A stretch of DNA of 64,000 bases from the NCBI GenBank assembly GCA_002943765.1, contig PQWQ01000010.1, positions 1,490,501 through 1,554,500 of the forward strand, given 5' to 3'. Position numbers and translations under genes: made by a program. Of this stretch, positions 24,173 through 38,295 are shown piece after piece. The stretch is from Psoroptes ovis. Its lineage: Eukaryota; Arthropoda; Arachnida; Sarcoptiformes; Psoroptidae. The notes beneath the pieces were generated by a model that was given only the letters and a program-made list of their open reading frames with translations, did no database searches and was not told the DNA's origin. The first letter of the stretch is position 1. Each line of letters begins with the position of its first letter.

Positions 24173-27100
24173 TGAATTGAACAATGTATTTTCGCAATTT
24201 TCGCAATTTTTTTCGAGCTGAAATTTAAATTGAAATCCTTGTTGAATTCATATTCGAAAAAATATGATTGTCGCTGCATCCCTTTTTCCCGTGCTTTCAT
24301 ACAAAATTTAATGAAAATTCCGGGTCAAATTCAAATCAAAATCATTCAAAAAAATTGACAAAATTTTTCATTCAACGCTTACAAATTGTAATTAATAGAA
24401 ATTGATTGAATAATTTCAATCAATATTTCCATATTGAAAATGAAATGAATTTTGAATATCAAAAATCTAATTATTATTTTCATTTATTTATGATTAAAAA
24501 ATCAATTTAAAAGTAAATTAATTTTATTTCGAAACATTTTTTTGATAATAATAACTGCCTGAACTTTGATAATTGAGCCTAATCGAGTTGAACCCTAGAA
24601 ATAACTGATTATAATGATGATGAGCCTGGGCCAGGGCCAAAGTAAACATAATCATAATGATGATGATCTGTTCTGTATGCTTATTTGTTTGTTTGTTTGA
24701 AAAATTTGCATTAAATTCTGCTCATTTTCAATGGAAAAAATTAAAAAATGAATTAATAAATTGAAATCTATGAATGTTTTTTTTTTTTTTAGAATTTTCC
24801 AAATTTTCAATTCAAATGTGCAAAACTGCATTCAATTTTACTAATTTTCCCGTTCAAAAATTAACAAAACGATACACAAATAAGCAAGTAATAATGATGA
24901 TGCATAATGATGATAGATAATGATGATCAATAAATTCAGAGTAAATTTTCGAGGAAATTCCGAAAATTCCAGTGAATTCTGTTGCCATCTTTTTTCATTA
25001 ATAATCAATAAATACATGTGTATGTATGGAAATAATGAATAAACATAAATAAATAAATAAAAATACATCTGTGTACTGTGGTATGCATTGTATGTAATCA
25101 TTGATTATGTCTGTTTTTGGTATGTTTTTTTTACTTCTTTATTTCTGATTAGATTTGATTTGATGATGTACACAAGTAATAATAATAATAATGCCAATGG
25201 TAATGATGAAGCATATAAACTGATAAGAAAATGCATGGAAATTAAATGAATCGATTCGATATTTTCATTTTGAATTGAATTGAATACTGAATCAAATTCA
25301 ACTGTAATATTACAAATACTGGATCAAATGAATAGATGAAAGAAAAAAATAAATAATTTGAATAAATATAATAGGATAATAGCGAATATGTACTGTCGTG
25401 GTGATACATACATATCATAACATAGCATACATAACTGAATCATTTCATTTCATTGAATTGAATTGAATCAATGAAACATTTTCAGAGAAAAAATGGTTGT
25501 TCTTTCATGCTTTTTCGGTAAATTTTTTTTTCTTTGAAATTGAATAAAGAAAATAATCAGTAATAATAACTGGTATGGAAATCAATCAAAATAATAAGAT
25601 TTCTCCCTTTATTCATTCATCTATTCATTCATTCATTCATTCACTCATTCATCTTTCGAAAATAAAAAAATTTTTATCTTTTTTTCATATGCATATTTAT
25701 TATAATATTTATGCATGTAATATATTATTATTATTATTATTATCATTATCATATATTCCGATAGAATAAATAAATATCTAATCATGATACATGAGTCTCT
25801 TTCTCTCTCTCTCTTTCTATCATTCTATCAATTCTCCTCGAAAAAAACATGATGCTAATATATCTAAACAAAATAACCGACGAAGAAAAAAGAAAAAATG
25901 TAATCTTTTATAATTTTTACGTTCAATTTTTTATGCAAAAATTATTTTCAAATAATATTCACCATCTTCCAATTCATTCATTCATTCATTCAATGATTTC
26001 GTTCATTCATTCAATGAATTAATGTTCTTTGATTTAATGTGATTCACTTTTGATTTATGATTATTATTATTATTATTATGATTATCATATATTTTTTGAT
26101 TCATTTTGTTTACATTAATTTACATTAAAAATTTTTTTTGAGATGTTGAATTGATGATGATGATGATGATAGCGTATTCAACACATGCATTGATATCGTA
26201 TTTGTTTGTTGATTTGTTGTGCATATAATAAAGTATCGTTCGTATAACACCGTTGAACGATATTTGAAGAAAAAGTGAACCAAAGTTTGCTTTCCTGCTT
26301 TGCATTTGCATCCACCAATATCCAATGATAATGGTATCAATGAAACTGATTTTAATGATAATCAAAAATCGATTTTTGTTCGTTTTTATATCGATGCAAT
26401 AGTTATGGATCATGTTGATCAATGTATTTCATCAATGTTTCAATTCCTTAAATGTGAAAATTCAAAAAAAAAATATTACAATATTTAATATGTTTGTAAT
26501 TTTATCACAATTATTATTATTATCGATTTTCATTTATCGTTTATGTATCATAAATGTTTGATATTTTCTCTCTTTTTTCGGGTTTTCATCATTCTAATCA
26601 TGATTCTGTTTGAATTTAGTCCATTTTGATTCATTTTTATCTGATATTCAATTGATAATTGTAAATATAATTGTGTAAATATTTCAAAAATATTTCCATG
26701 TTTTGATTCAATGCAGTTTTCCTTGCTCAAAATATCAATGATATCATTATCATCATTATTTCTGTGGGTAAAATCAATGGTATTTCCATTTCAATGGTAT
26801 TTTGTTTTGTTGATTCATTGTTGATAGCTTTCAATGAATATGTCAAAAATTTATCAATGTCATTGTTTGGTGAATTATTTTCATTTCAAATCAATGCAAT
26901 TCATTCGTAAATAATAATACATTGCTTACATACATTGAATACATTTGAATTGATTGCAAAATGGGCAAATACCAGATTTTTTTTTCATTTCTATCTAATT
27001 CCACTTTTTGTAAATGCATTTTTAAATGACAAAATGAAAAAAATTTCGACGCATTCAATTTAATATTTATGCATTTATTTCATTTGGCTTTGAATGTGAT

Positions 27101-27908
27101 CAACAAAAAAACAACAAAACAAAAAAAAAAAAAAAACAAATGAAGCAAACTTACAAATGTCCAAATCAATTAAATAATAATGACAATATCGACGTATGTC
27201 GTCGAACAACAAAATAAAGATTAAATAAAATGAAATTCTTTGGTTTGGTCCACAAAAAAAATTCAAAATTTGATTATAATTGATTTTGTTATGTTGGGTT
27301 TTTTACATATTTCCATTCTTACTTGTCTTACATGTTTGCTTTGATGTTTATTTATCAATATAAATGCGTTGGTGTATTTGTATTTTCCGTATCTTGTATT
27401 TGCGTTTGTATTGATCAAATAATTGATCACAATCATTTAACATGATAATCATTTTGTCATTCAATTATTTTAAGCACGATTGTTTGTGGTCTTAGGACAA
27501 ATAAAGAATTGAACAAAATGAATATAAAAACCTCAAAGAATTTGATTCGAAATCAAATGATTATTTCGATTTTCGATAATTTTGCTCGCTTTTCCACCGA
27601 AAAAATTTCCAATTTTCCAATAATTTCAAATTATTTTTCAATCAAATTTTTTTCGCAATTTTGATCGACGAAAAATATTCGAGAATTATATACCAAGGTT
27701 GAAATAAAATTGGGCCCGTTAAGATGTGTAAATACTGCAAGAGTTTCGGTGAAAATTTTTTTTTCGCTTGAAAATTATGAAATATTTGACGACAAAAAAC
27801 AAAAATAATTCTTGAAATTTTTTCAAAAATTTCAATTTCTTTAAAATTGAAAATATTTTTCAAAATAAAATAAAAACATTTCAATGTATTTATGTTTGAA
27901 TGTAGGGT

Positions 27909-27953
27909 ATTTTTTTTTTCATTTTGAAAAAATTTTCAAAATGAAAAAAAAAT
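27909..27953. repeat. AT-rich palindrome, about 22-bp arms
   Basis: ATTTTTTTTTTCATTTTGAA is mirrored by TTCAAAATGAAAAAAAAATA across a central AA pair, almost perfectly. No coding. Chance is less likely here than for plain poly-T/poly-A because CATTTTGAAAA is matched too. Confidence 0.6.
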
Positions 27954-30900
27954 ATTGGTGATTTATTTGGTTCACCAAGAGATATTTCGAAAATGAAACC
28001 ATATCGACGAGAGATTTTTTTTTCTCGTTTTCTCCTTGAAATACGATAATGTCGATGTCGATTATCGATAGATTGCACATTGATACATTGCATCGCATTC
28101 GCCTACACACACACACACGCACACACACGAGCCAATCGACCAAACAATTCAGTCAGAAAAAATGAAATAAAATCCGAAAAAAATATAAAAAAAACGATTC
28201 AGTCAAATTGAACCCAGAGATTGATTCATATATGTGAAATGAATACAAGAAGCATTGTTCGATGAAGCAAAAAAATAAACGATTGATTCGATTGAATTTC
28301 ATTTTGGAAATATTTTTTCCATTTTTTTTCCGATTGAAAAAATGCCTTTTTTATGTAATTTTAAAATTTTTTTCAAAATGAATTTTTGTTTCATTTTTCA
28401 ATTTCATATTATTCTACAATCGTAAACAACAACAACAATTTATTGTTGGTACGATATGATACGATTCTTATACATAGAATTTCCACATAAAGAACCGAAT
28501 CATTGATTCTAAGAAACGGAATCGTTTCTAATTTCGAATCGAATCGTTTTTTTTTTTTTTTTTGGATGAATGAAATGAAGAAGAATTTGGATTCATTTCA
28601 AACGAAAAAAATCTCGAATAATCATTGTTATTCGATAAGAATTGATCATGAAATTAATATTCAAATTCATATATTCATATATTCAAAAATTTTATCGAAA
28701 AAAAAACGTTCAATGTCACTGAATCATTTCTCGATTTTTAATTTTTCCTATAAAAACAATGATAACAATGATAATGATGATGAATTGATAAATGAATTCA
28801 ATTCTTCTATGATTTTTTTGGTTGATGATCAGAAATGACCAAATTCAAAACAAATTATGAATGTCATGACCAATAAGAATGGTCTCCAACAATATCAATG
28901 AATGTTTGTTTGTGTATGAAGCACACAACTGATGATATACATTTCAATTGATGATCAATAATGCAAATGATCGTTGAATCGTTGCATTTCTATTGATTAT
29001 AAATCGCTCAATATTTGTTCTTCTTCTTCATCATCATATTCATTTTCTTTGCATTCTTCAAATACAAAAACAAAACAAAATTGCTTTCACTTTACTTGAA
29101 CATTAATTCAAGCGAAAAAAAAAACAGAAAAACAAAATAGAAAATATGAAAAATGTGCAAAATTTTTCTCGTTATATTTCACCATTTCATCCACTTGAGA
29201 TGCATCAAATCTTGAAATTTGAATTTTTTTTTCCATTGATTTCATCCATCCATTTTTATTTCGTTCGGCATTCATTTTTTCTGTGATAAATTCAAATCAA
29301 TACATTTGTGAATGACATAATCGAGATGTTGAAAAATGGATGCATACACAGAGAGAGTCAGATCGAAACGATACAAGCTTTGAAAAGACGACGAATGATT
29401 TGTCAGATTGAAATGAAGAAAAAAAATGAATGAAATTCTTGAGACACAAATCTTGATGGTCATTCAAGAAAATGAATGGGAGACAATGAAATGAATATTT
29501 TCAGCAATTCTCGGTGAATATATTCTTTGATTCATCATCTTCACCATCATGAATGGTGATTATCCATAAATGAACATATTTTTTTTGTGAGCCAAAACAA
29601 TATAATCATTGACAATAAACAAACGAACAGCAAAACAAACAACAAAGTTGTTTTGATTTAATTTCACTTTTATTCACTCTGATCATTTCGCTGTTGTAGT
29701 TGTTGTTGTCGTTATTGTTATTATTATTGGCCATTATGCTAAGAATTTGATGAGCATTTTGAACATTTCATGAAAAATGAAAACATTTGAAAAACTAACC
29801 CGACAAAACATTTATTAATGAATGTTCATTTTTGGCCAAAGACTATTGGTTCTTGATGATCATTGAAAATAAACATTTTCATTTCTTCATCGAAAAAAAA
29901 TGAAAATAAAAAGTTTTTGCCATTACAAATGTATGGAGAAAATATTAACAACCAACAAACATGGACAACAACAAATTGAGCTACAGCGACAAGTAAGAAT
30001 GGATGTAAAATGGAATAAAATAAAAAAGTTTTACTATTCATTCCGAATGCCATTTTCCAAACATTTTTAGATGGCTTCTTATTGTTGTTGTTGTTGCTGC
30101 TGCTGCTGCTGCTGTTGATGCCGCTGATGATTCTGATGTTGATCAAATCAGACATCACTGATTGAATCGAGCATCATCATCATCATCATCATTGGCCATC
30201 AAATACAAGTTTCGATGGACCTAACAATTCAAAATCGGACAAGTTCAATTGGACATTCTTTCCATTTGTTTATTTTTTTTATTCGATCTTGGCTTTGAAA
30301 TACAAATATTGAAAAAAAAACAAAACAAAACTCGAAAATACAGAAATTAAACTTTCAAAAGTTTATCTTAGATGTTTTCATTTCATAAATTTAATGTTCT
30401 TCAATATTTTGAATCATTTATTCATTTATTTGTTTGTTTGTTGGTTTTTGTCGTATCAATTCGACTGCCATCATCATCATCATTATCATTAACGAATGTG
30501 GCATTAAAATCTTGCTAATAATAATGCAAATCTTCGTAAAATCATTGAAAAATTGCAGAAATTTTCACAAATTTAAATCGTCAAAAATCATGGCAAATTT
30601 CGATAATAAAAGCCAATCATGATGATTTGATGATAATAATCGAAACGATAATAACAAATTGAAAACATTTTCAAATTGATCTATTTGAGAATAATGTTTT
30701 TTATTCCCATTTCTTCGATATATTTCCATTTGGATGATAAATTTTGATTCCATTTTCTTGGTATTTTCCATTTTTCAACAAATCTATCATGTGATATTCT
30801 TGATGGATTGAAAATGGTTCAAACAAAAAAAAAAATATCATCAAATTATCATCAAGCCAAGATACAGAAATAGATAAAGAGCGAAATTTGGAAAATGTAT

Positions 30901-31402
30901 TCGCGATTCAATTTTCAATTTTCTTGGTTGTTGTTCACGAATTCATTTCATTTTTTTCATAAATGTATCGATTGATTTGTTTTTGTTTTAAACAAAAGCT
31001 AGAAAAAAATTATTTCCCCATTATTTATCTATGAATGAATCAAAATGATTTAAATGTATTTTGCTCTCTTCGTTTTTCGGTTTTATCGTTGTTTTCATTG
31101 AAAAAGCAACCAAAGAAATCAACAAAAAAAAATCAAAAATAAATGAATAATCTTTGTCGAAACAACAAAAAGGATTGGTTTGTTTTCGTATCAAAATGCG
31201 AAACGATTCTGATGAAATGATTGAAAATTGATATATATATCGATGCAATCACATTCACGATTCGCGATTCTTAAATGTTTGAATGCTTTAAAATACGATT
31301 TTTTTTTTTGTTTGCGGGAAAGCATCGATAATGATTCATATCGAAGAAAAATAAAATAAAATAAATGAATTAAATCGACTGTGAATTGTGATCATCATCG
31401 AT

Positions 31403-31454
31403 GATAACGATAATGGGGATAATAATCGCCATTATTATCGCCATTATCGTTATC
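31403..31454. repeat. Near-perfect hairpin, 23-bp stem
   Basis: GATAACGATAATGG (31403-31416) pairs with CCATTATCGTTATC (31441-31454). Inside this, GATAATAAT pairs with ATTATTATC across the loop CGCC, with one mismatched G/G between the two stems. Non-coding. It may extrude as a cruciform or be the remnant of a palindromic MITE. Confidence 0.75.
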
Positions 31455-32150
31455 GGTTGTTCAATGTTGATGATGATGATGATACCAACATAATGATTCA
31501 AATGATTGAAATTTTTCAATTTTTTCTTTTTGATTGATTATCATCACATTCAGACACATATATAAGACACACACACACACAGAAGAAACATCAAGACGAT
31601 TCGCTTAAAATGTTGAAAATCATCGAATTAATGGCGATACATTTGTGCCAGAAAAAAAATACAATTTATATGAAACACAAAGACAAATGAATAAATAAAT
31701 GATTGATCTCGTCCATTCTTGATTCTTTGATTCATTCGTAATGATATTTGACGATTCAAATGGATGATTCTATTTTAATTATGATAATCATGTATGGCTT
31801 CGCTCGAAAACGTGTGTAAATATTCTGTAGATTCGATAGAATTCTTAAAGAATTTCTTCAGAACCATACCCATCATATATAAATGAATCAATTTTCTATT
31901 GATCTCCATTCAAAAAAAATATTTTGTTTATCGATATATTTCGATTTATTATTGCAGTATTATTTTGTTTGGCTTCAAAATAATACAATGGAATGGATCG
32001 AAAAAAAATGAAACAAATCCGAAAATAAATCGAAAGTTAATGACCATCATATATATTGATGATTGGAAAATTACAAAATAATGGCAAATTCTAGCGAGAA
32101 ACATTGCTCAAATAAAACGAAAAAATTTACGATCAACTAAACATTGTTTA

Positions 32151-32478
32151 ATGCATTCAGGATCGTTGATTTTATATTCAGAGCCTAATCTATGCTTGTG
32201 CCTGGTCACAAAGGGCTTGCTATTCACAGAGACACATGAGGCTGCGAACTACCAGCCGTTGAGCATATTTATTGCCAAACATATTCATTGTTTGTTGTTT
32301 GTCCGGTTGTATTATCATCATTGTTATGATTATTATTGCAATATCGATAATGTTTTTTGATGAGTTGGACCCTCGGAATGAAATCAGAATGAGCTCACAT
32401 CCACCACCGAGTGGACGAAAGAAAAAATATCAAACATATGAATCATATCATATCATATCATCCATATGTAATAATTGA
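32151..32478 (+). other. GC-richer exon-like island
   Basis: Two patches stand out. 32159-32270 begins after a possible acceptor (TTTAATGCATTCAG) and reads GSLILYSEPNLCLCLVTKGL, then LFTETHEAANYQPLSIFIAK. 32345-32430 reads, in another frame, DELDPRNEIRMSSHPPPSGR and KKKY. That second frame runs from a hydrophobic stretch (FIVCCLSGCIIIIVMIIIAI), like a membrane segment with a polar tail. The frames differ, so an intron, a frameshift or chance must lie between. I cannot name a family. Confidence 0.25.
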
Positions 32479-35400
32479 AAATTGATACATTTGATTTATT
32501 TTTCAAATTAATTAATTCAAACAACAATCATTGTATGTATTTGTGTTTATTTGTGTCCGTGTCCATGTGTGTGTCCGTGTGTTAAATGAAAATAAATGCA
32601 AAACCAGCTGAAAACGAGAACCGAACTGCTGATTCTGGCGATTCTTACGATTCTGTTTCAGAGATTTTATTTCATTTTGATGATTCAATGATTCAAACAG
32701 GAATCGTTTTTCAATTTTTACATTTTGATTATTATTATTATTATTTCAAAAATGCTTGATGACAAAATAATAATCAAAAATTTCATTTAAAATTCCATCG
32801 TGTACAACGACAACAACAACAACAACAACAAACATAGAAAAATAATGCATGAAAAGCAAAAAAAAATATTAATTTTCAAATAATTATTATTCATTCATTT
32901 ACAATATTACACAATGATAAAATTACATTGAAAATAATTATATTATTACGACGAAAAATATGATGAATCTTTACATGAGCCGTGTATAGGATTGCTGTGT
33001 TGAGCTAAAAATAAAATTGAAAAATTTTACCAAGAAAAACCAATCAATCGAAATCAATTTCAATCAATTTTGAATCAATTTCCAATCGATCAATCCGCAA
33101 ATCGTTCAAGAAATTCCACAAGAAAAAAAAATTGAGAATGAAATTGAATTTCAAAGAATTTCGATCAGAAATTCAATGATTCTGTGAATTTGTAAATAGA
33201 AATTCCAAGAATTTCAGAAGGAATTTAAATTCGATTCTTAAAATTTTGAGGAATTTCTTTGAATTTTCCAAGAATTCTCGAAAAAATTCTCAAAAAATTT
33301 TTTCAAATTTCCAAAAACCTACCAGAGTTTTTCGCTCACGAATCATTTGTTCATTGCTTGAGGGCTCTATTTTTCCAAGAAATTTGTTTCGAATAAATAA
33401 AAACACTTTGCTCTTAGTATGTCTGGTGATTATTTTAAAAATTCTTACGAACTAAACACTGCACTACACATCACTAACCAATTCACATCAGTAAAAACCA
33501 CACGAATGTGAATTTAAATCGATCTTGAATTTGTAAAAACAAAAAAACAAAAAAAAACCAAATACACTCACAGACATAGGCATAGGCACGAAATGAAATT
33601 TTTTTTTCTTCACAATCGATCATTGTCAAATTGTGAAAATGGCAGCAAATAATAAAATATGAAATATGAAATTTCATTATTTTGAATGATTGAAACATCT
33701 TTTATTTTTCACTTTTTCGTTCTTGCTCTGTCTCTCTCTTATCAATTCCATTCAATGATATTGCTTCGGGGCAACATTTTTGACACTTTTATCATTTTTT
33801 TATTTCGTGCCCAATAAATTCATGTGAATCGATTCATGTTATTCATTGTATTGTCTGGCGTTTGTGTAAATGTGTGTGTGAGTCTGATGTCGATGTTTTA
33901 AATATTATCGAAATATAGAACAATAAATAATAATAATGATAATGATAATAATAAGCATGACAGTAGTGAATTTTCATTTAAGATGATTTTCCACTTTTTC
34001 CATTTTCCTTTTTTTTTCCATGACATTCATTTATCATGATTAATCGAATCGATTATTGCTTAATGTTATTGCTTTTGCTTTGTTGGTAAAATCAAAAAAA
34101 AAAAAAAAAAACAATCAAACAGTCAAAGGTTATCAGAGATGTTAGATGAATGCATGTACAATGAATGTAACCAATTCAATACCATTGATTAGATTCATTA
34201 TTATTATTATTGTAAATGATCATCAATAATGATTATGATTGATTTTTTTTTTCGTACAATCAATAAAGATTGCAAAAGAGAAAAGGAAAAAATTTTTTAG
34301 TTATTCACAACAAAATCAAAACAATCAATCAATTTCGAAGGAATCAAATTCTTATGATACACGATTCTAATTGTTATTATCATTATTATTCTTTTGTTCT
34401 ATGAATCATTATCATTAGCCTTGAAGCTTTCAAATATTGTGAACTATGTATGTATTAATAGATATCGATATATAACATGTTGGTAGTATCATATATTCGA
34501 TACTAATGTTCGTGTGTACCGAATATAATCTAATGAAAAATACAAACACACGAATGTGTTCTAAGCTTACACTAAAGTTGTTGTTCCGCAAATGATATCA
34601 ATGATAATAATAATAATAATGACCCGAAATATTATATTATCCATCGAAATTCAGGGAACATAAAGAGGGGATATTTCAATGTTCATTAATACATTAACAA
34701 ATACATATAAATTCATGCTAAAAATAATATCATTGAAATTTATATCTTTGCCTTTATTATGATTCGTAAGATTACGTCAAGCTTCAAGCTTAATACAATA
34801 TCAGTAATAACGACAACAAAATGAATTCATTTAGATTTTTTGGAGAAAAAAAAAATACGTGCTTCGTATTCATAATGATCCCAAAACATATTTTTTTTCT
34901 TCTTCTCATTTCGTTCGTTTTTGTTTCTCATTCACATGATAATATTAAAAATAATACTGTCAAAGATGATAATGATAATCTTTATGACTATTTGTGATAT
35001 ATATGTTTGCGATATACTAGGCTACCATACTGTTCATTGTTCCAATGTATTTCCACTGTATTTTACAAATTCTACACAACAAATTCTGTATTTGTAACAT
35101 AATAATAATAATAATGATATTTCATTCATTTATTTTTTTATATTTTGTTGGAAACATAACTCATAATTAATTAATTTTCTTTTCTTTTTTATTTTATTTT
35201 TTTTCAATTTTCAACTTAATCATTCATTCATTCATTCGGCGATATATTCAGTGTGTTCAGTGAAATATATATTATTCTACATGACATAAACTTATGAACT
35301 TTCATATAAAGAAAATACATTACAACAAATGATACAAAAAAAAGAAGAAGAAGAAGAAATGAACAGCAATGAATCAATGATGAACCCGCTGCAAATGAAT

Positions 35401-36899
35401 GAATGAATGTATGTATTAATGACTGAAGAAATGAATGAATGTAAGCACAGAATTGGGTCCGAAAAAAAAAAGAATTGAGTTAAAAAAAAAGAAATTTGAA
35501 ATGAATTTTGGTTCATTTCCCGTTTTGGCCTATGTGTGTTGTTGTGTGTGTGTGTATTTGACTGTCTGAATGACTAAAAATAAAATGACTTTTGCATTGG
35601 CATAACCAGCACATGATTTACATTAAATTCATAGCGAAAATACAGATTCTGGTCGAATCATTGCTGCTGGTGCTGTCGCTAACACTGTTTCAATGATATA
35701 ATTATCAATTGATGACGTTTGGATCTTTGTGTCCTTTCTTCTTTGTTTATTCATTTACCATTTAAGTGAATAGTGTCAATTCTTCAATCATTCCGATTCC
35801 ACACAATTCTCCAATTTTTGGTCGTTTTTCATCGAAAAAAATGGACTAAAATAAAATAAAATGAAATTAACCTCACGTATTGAAAATTTTCGAAACAATT
35901 TCATTTGATTTCAAGCGAAATTCGGTTCAAATTTGCTCAATTTGGTTCAATTTTGATCATATGAATGTTACCATTTCATACCAAATACCAATTGTAATGA
36001 TAATTTTCATGTTTTCTTTTGTTGAATCGTGTGCAATTAATTTTTTTATTTGCCAGTGTGAGCACATTGATCATTTTTTTGGAAAACAATGGCACCATCA
36101 GCAACAACAACAACAACAATGATTAACCTTTTTTTTGTCGATTTTTTATTTTCATTTTACTTTGAATTTTTAATGTTTGCAATCGCCATTATTGCTCTCC
36201 ATTATTCGTTCCATTATCTGTTTCATTTTGACTCGTTTACAGTAGTAGTTCATCATGAAACACATTTAAAAATGTATCAGGGAATATAAAACATTTGAAA
36301 GTACATACCAGTAGCAGTAAGCTCGGGCCATTTCGATAGGAAATGTTAAATTATCTAATTATCTATTTGTGAAGCAATTAATTCATTTTGACTGTTGTTT
36401 ATGTTTGTTTGTTTGGTTGGTTCATATGGTGAAATTAATGTGAATTTGAATTCAAAATGAATGAATGAATTAAAATAGAACAAAAAAAAAATTATCCCGG
36501 TATATTTTTCATTGTTTTTATTTCATTGTTTTTGCTTGCAGTTGGTTGGTCATCGAATAATATAAATTTAATTTATTCCATAGATATTACATTACATTGC
36601 TTAGGCATGAATAATTCGGGACCTTGACTTGATTATTATTCATGACTTTACTATATTACTTTTGTTTCAGAATTTTCAATTGGGTTATCATGATTATCAT
36701 GATGATGATGATGATGATCATTATTAGTTGATTATTATTCGATTATTATTAGTATTATAATAATGATAATGATAATATCTGTAAATATATCTTTTTCGAT
36801 TCATTCATTCATTATAATTATCGATTATTATTATTATCATCATTGATTTAGTTCTTTTCTTTTTATTTTTTGTTCTTGAAGCCTGTATGTATTTTTCTT
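32479..36899. other. Non-coding AT-rich region
   Basis: Simple repeats (CAA at 32807, GAAT near 35395, AGA near 35342), (TG)n at about 35535 and 33873, and short chance frames. No gene, RNA or element recognised. Confidence 0.7.
32807..32831 (+). repeat. (CAA)n microsatellite
   Basis: About eight CAA units. Confidence 0.9.
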
Positions 36900-37020
36900 C
36901 TCTGATCATACGGCCACACAATGTCCGTTGTATGATCGGCGGCCGTATGATCTCGTATAATGTCTCGGGAATTGTGCACCGCACAGTCGGTGCCGTGGCG
37001 TGTATCTCTGTGTGTTAGTG
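36900..37020 (+). promoter_or_regulatory. GC-richer palindromic block upstream of innexin; possible promoter or leader exon
   Basis: This is an abrupt island of CpG-containing sequence in AT-rich DNA. It holds a perfect 12-bp inverted repeat (GATCATACGGCC at 36904-36915 and GGCCGTATGATC at 36941-36952). TATGATC also occurs once more in the loop. Downstream is GCACAGTCGGTGCCGTGGCG, with an initiator-like CAGT. No open frame of note. It lies about 4 kb before innexin exon 1, so a core promoter or 5' leader is possible. A degenerate mobile element is an alternative. Confidence 0.3.
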
Positions 37021-37564
37021 TGTGTCGAATGAATAATGTTCAATGATAAATCATATCGATTGCAAAGAAATTTTGCTGAAATAATTTATGAAAAGAAATA
37101 AATTTCAATTTCATTTCTTTCATTGTTGCCTTATTTCTTTCATTCAAATATTAATAATGATAATATCATTGGAAAAAAATCATACTGATAATCATAATCA
37201 ATGGTACATTATAATTATAATTATGATTTCATCGAAGAACCAAAAAAAAATCTAAAAATAAAATATAAAATTCAAATGAAATTCAATTCTGGTAGTTTGA
37301 AAATTTGACAAAATTCTTTTTTTTTCTTTGTTTTATTCTTGTTTGTTGCTGTTGATGATGATGATGATCAATGTTAAATGTTCGTGATTAGTTTGTGTTT
37401 GTTCTCAAAGCGTGTGTAGGTGTGTGTGCGTATCGCATGTATATTTCAACACATTTTTTTTCTATCAAATGTCAAATGTTTAATAACTAATTTATTTCAT
37501 TTTTCTTTTCATTATTTCATTATTTAGACATAAATTGACTAAAGGTTATACATGTGAAGAATTC

Positions 37565-37587
37565 AAAAAAAAAAAAAAAAAAAAAAA
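37565..37587 (+). repeat. Poly-A tract (23 A)
   Basis: It is followed at once by a GC-richer patch, CGACGACCCAAGACTTTCTG and ATCGCCATCTATTGCG (37591-37626). The patch is unlike its surroundings and may be the end of an old insertion. Confidence 0.9.
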
Positions 37588-37714
37588 TTTCGACGACCCA
37601 AGACTTTCTGATCGCCATCTATTGCGTAAAATCGTTGGATTTTGCAAAAACTTTGAAAATTATTAATGAAATCAAAAATGTTTTATAAATTATATTAAAT
37701 TCTTCTAAAGAAAA

Positions 37715-38161
37715 ATGTATCATCACCATAATTTATTTCGAAATTTAAATCCAAATCTAGAAATTTTAAATTTACAAATGAATCAATTGACTATTACAAA
37801 TAATTATAATGATAAATATGTGCCAAATGTATCATCGACATTGTTTTTCAATCATTATTATTTTTGGAAACAAAATGGACAATTATCAATCGATCATGAA
37901 TCATTTCGACAATTGTTACAACAGCAAGAAATTAATATCAAATTCAATAGCAACAACGACAACAACAACGATCAAATAATATTGATGATGATGATGATGA
38001 TAACATTAATAAAAATGAAAATATTAGAAGAAATTTCAAAAATGATTTACAATTATTATCATTATAATTATTTAATATTGGATAAATGGACAGCATCGAA
38101 TTTAATGATGATGATGATGATGAATATTGTTGATGATTTGATTGATGATTCAATAATTTAA
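37715..38161 (+). CDS. Uncharacterised Asn/Met-rich ORF upstream of innexin
   Basis: ATG-initiated frame of 148 codons ending in TAA. It begins MYHHHNLFRNLNPNLEILNL, continues with Asn/Gln-rich sequence, and has two Met runs made by ATG repeats. I recognise no family. Its length is unusual for this AT-rich sequence, but parts are microsatellite (GATGATGAT and CAACAACAA), which lowers the weight. In the +1 frame the same repeats read as poly-Asp, a commoner protein composition, so a frameshift or split exon is possible. It lies in the same orientation as the innexin and ends 138 bases before a consensus donor at 38300. It could be an upstream ORF in a 5' exon. Confidence 0.25.
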   Translation: MYHHHNLFRNLNPNLEILNLQMNQLTITNNYNDKYVPNVSSTLFFNHYYFWKQNGQLSIDHESFRQLLQQQEINIKFNSNNDNNNDQIILMMMMMITLIKMKILEEISKMIYNYYHYNYLILDKWTASNLMMMMMMNIVDDLIDDSII

Positions 38162-38295
38162 GCTTTATTTGATTTGTCGTCGATTTGATTTTGTGATTTT
38201 TTTGAATTTTAAATTAAAATTTCAATACATTTTCAAGTCAAAATTTGTGTACAAAAAAAAAATTATCGTCATAATTTCTATTTTCGTTTCCTTCC

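Larger units (their letters stand above)
17791..32150. other. Non-coding AT-rich region with weak islands
   Basis: Microsatellites, the CTG/CAG nested palindrome at 23674, the AT palindrome at 27909 and the hairpin at 31403. Possible but unsupported coding patches are 18347-18619, 19130-19193 (frame ending EPHMVLGSECGPREKHR) and 22314-22966 (minus). Nothing else stands out. Confidence 0.65.

Noticed and set aside
32170..32262. Possible tRNA-like or SINE promoter boxes on the minus strand
   Set aside because: A GTAGTTCGCAGCC string faintly resembles a B box, but no A box at proper spacing or cloverleaf could be drawn.
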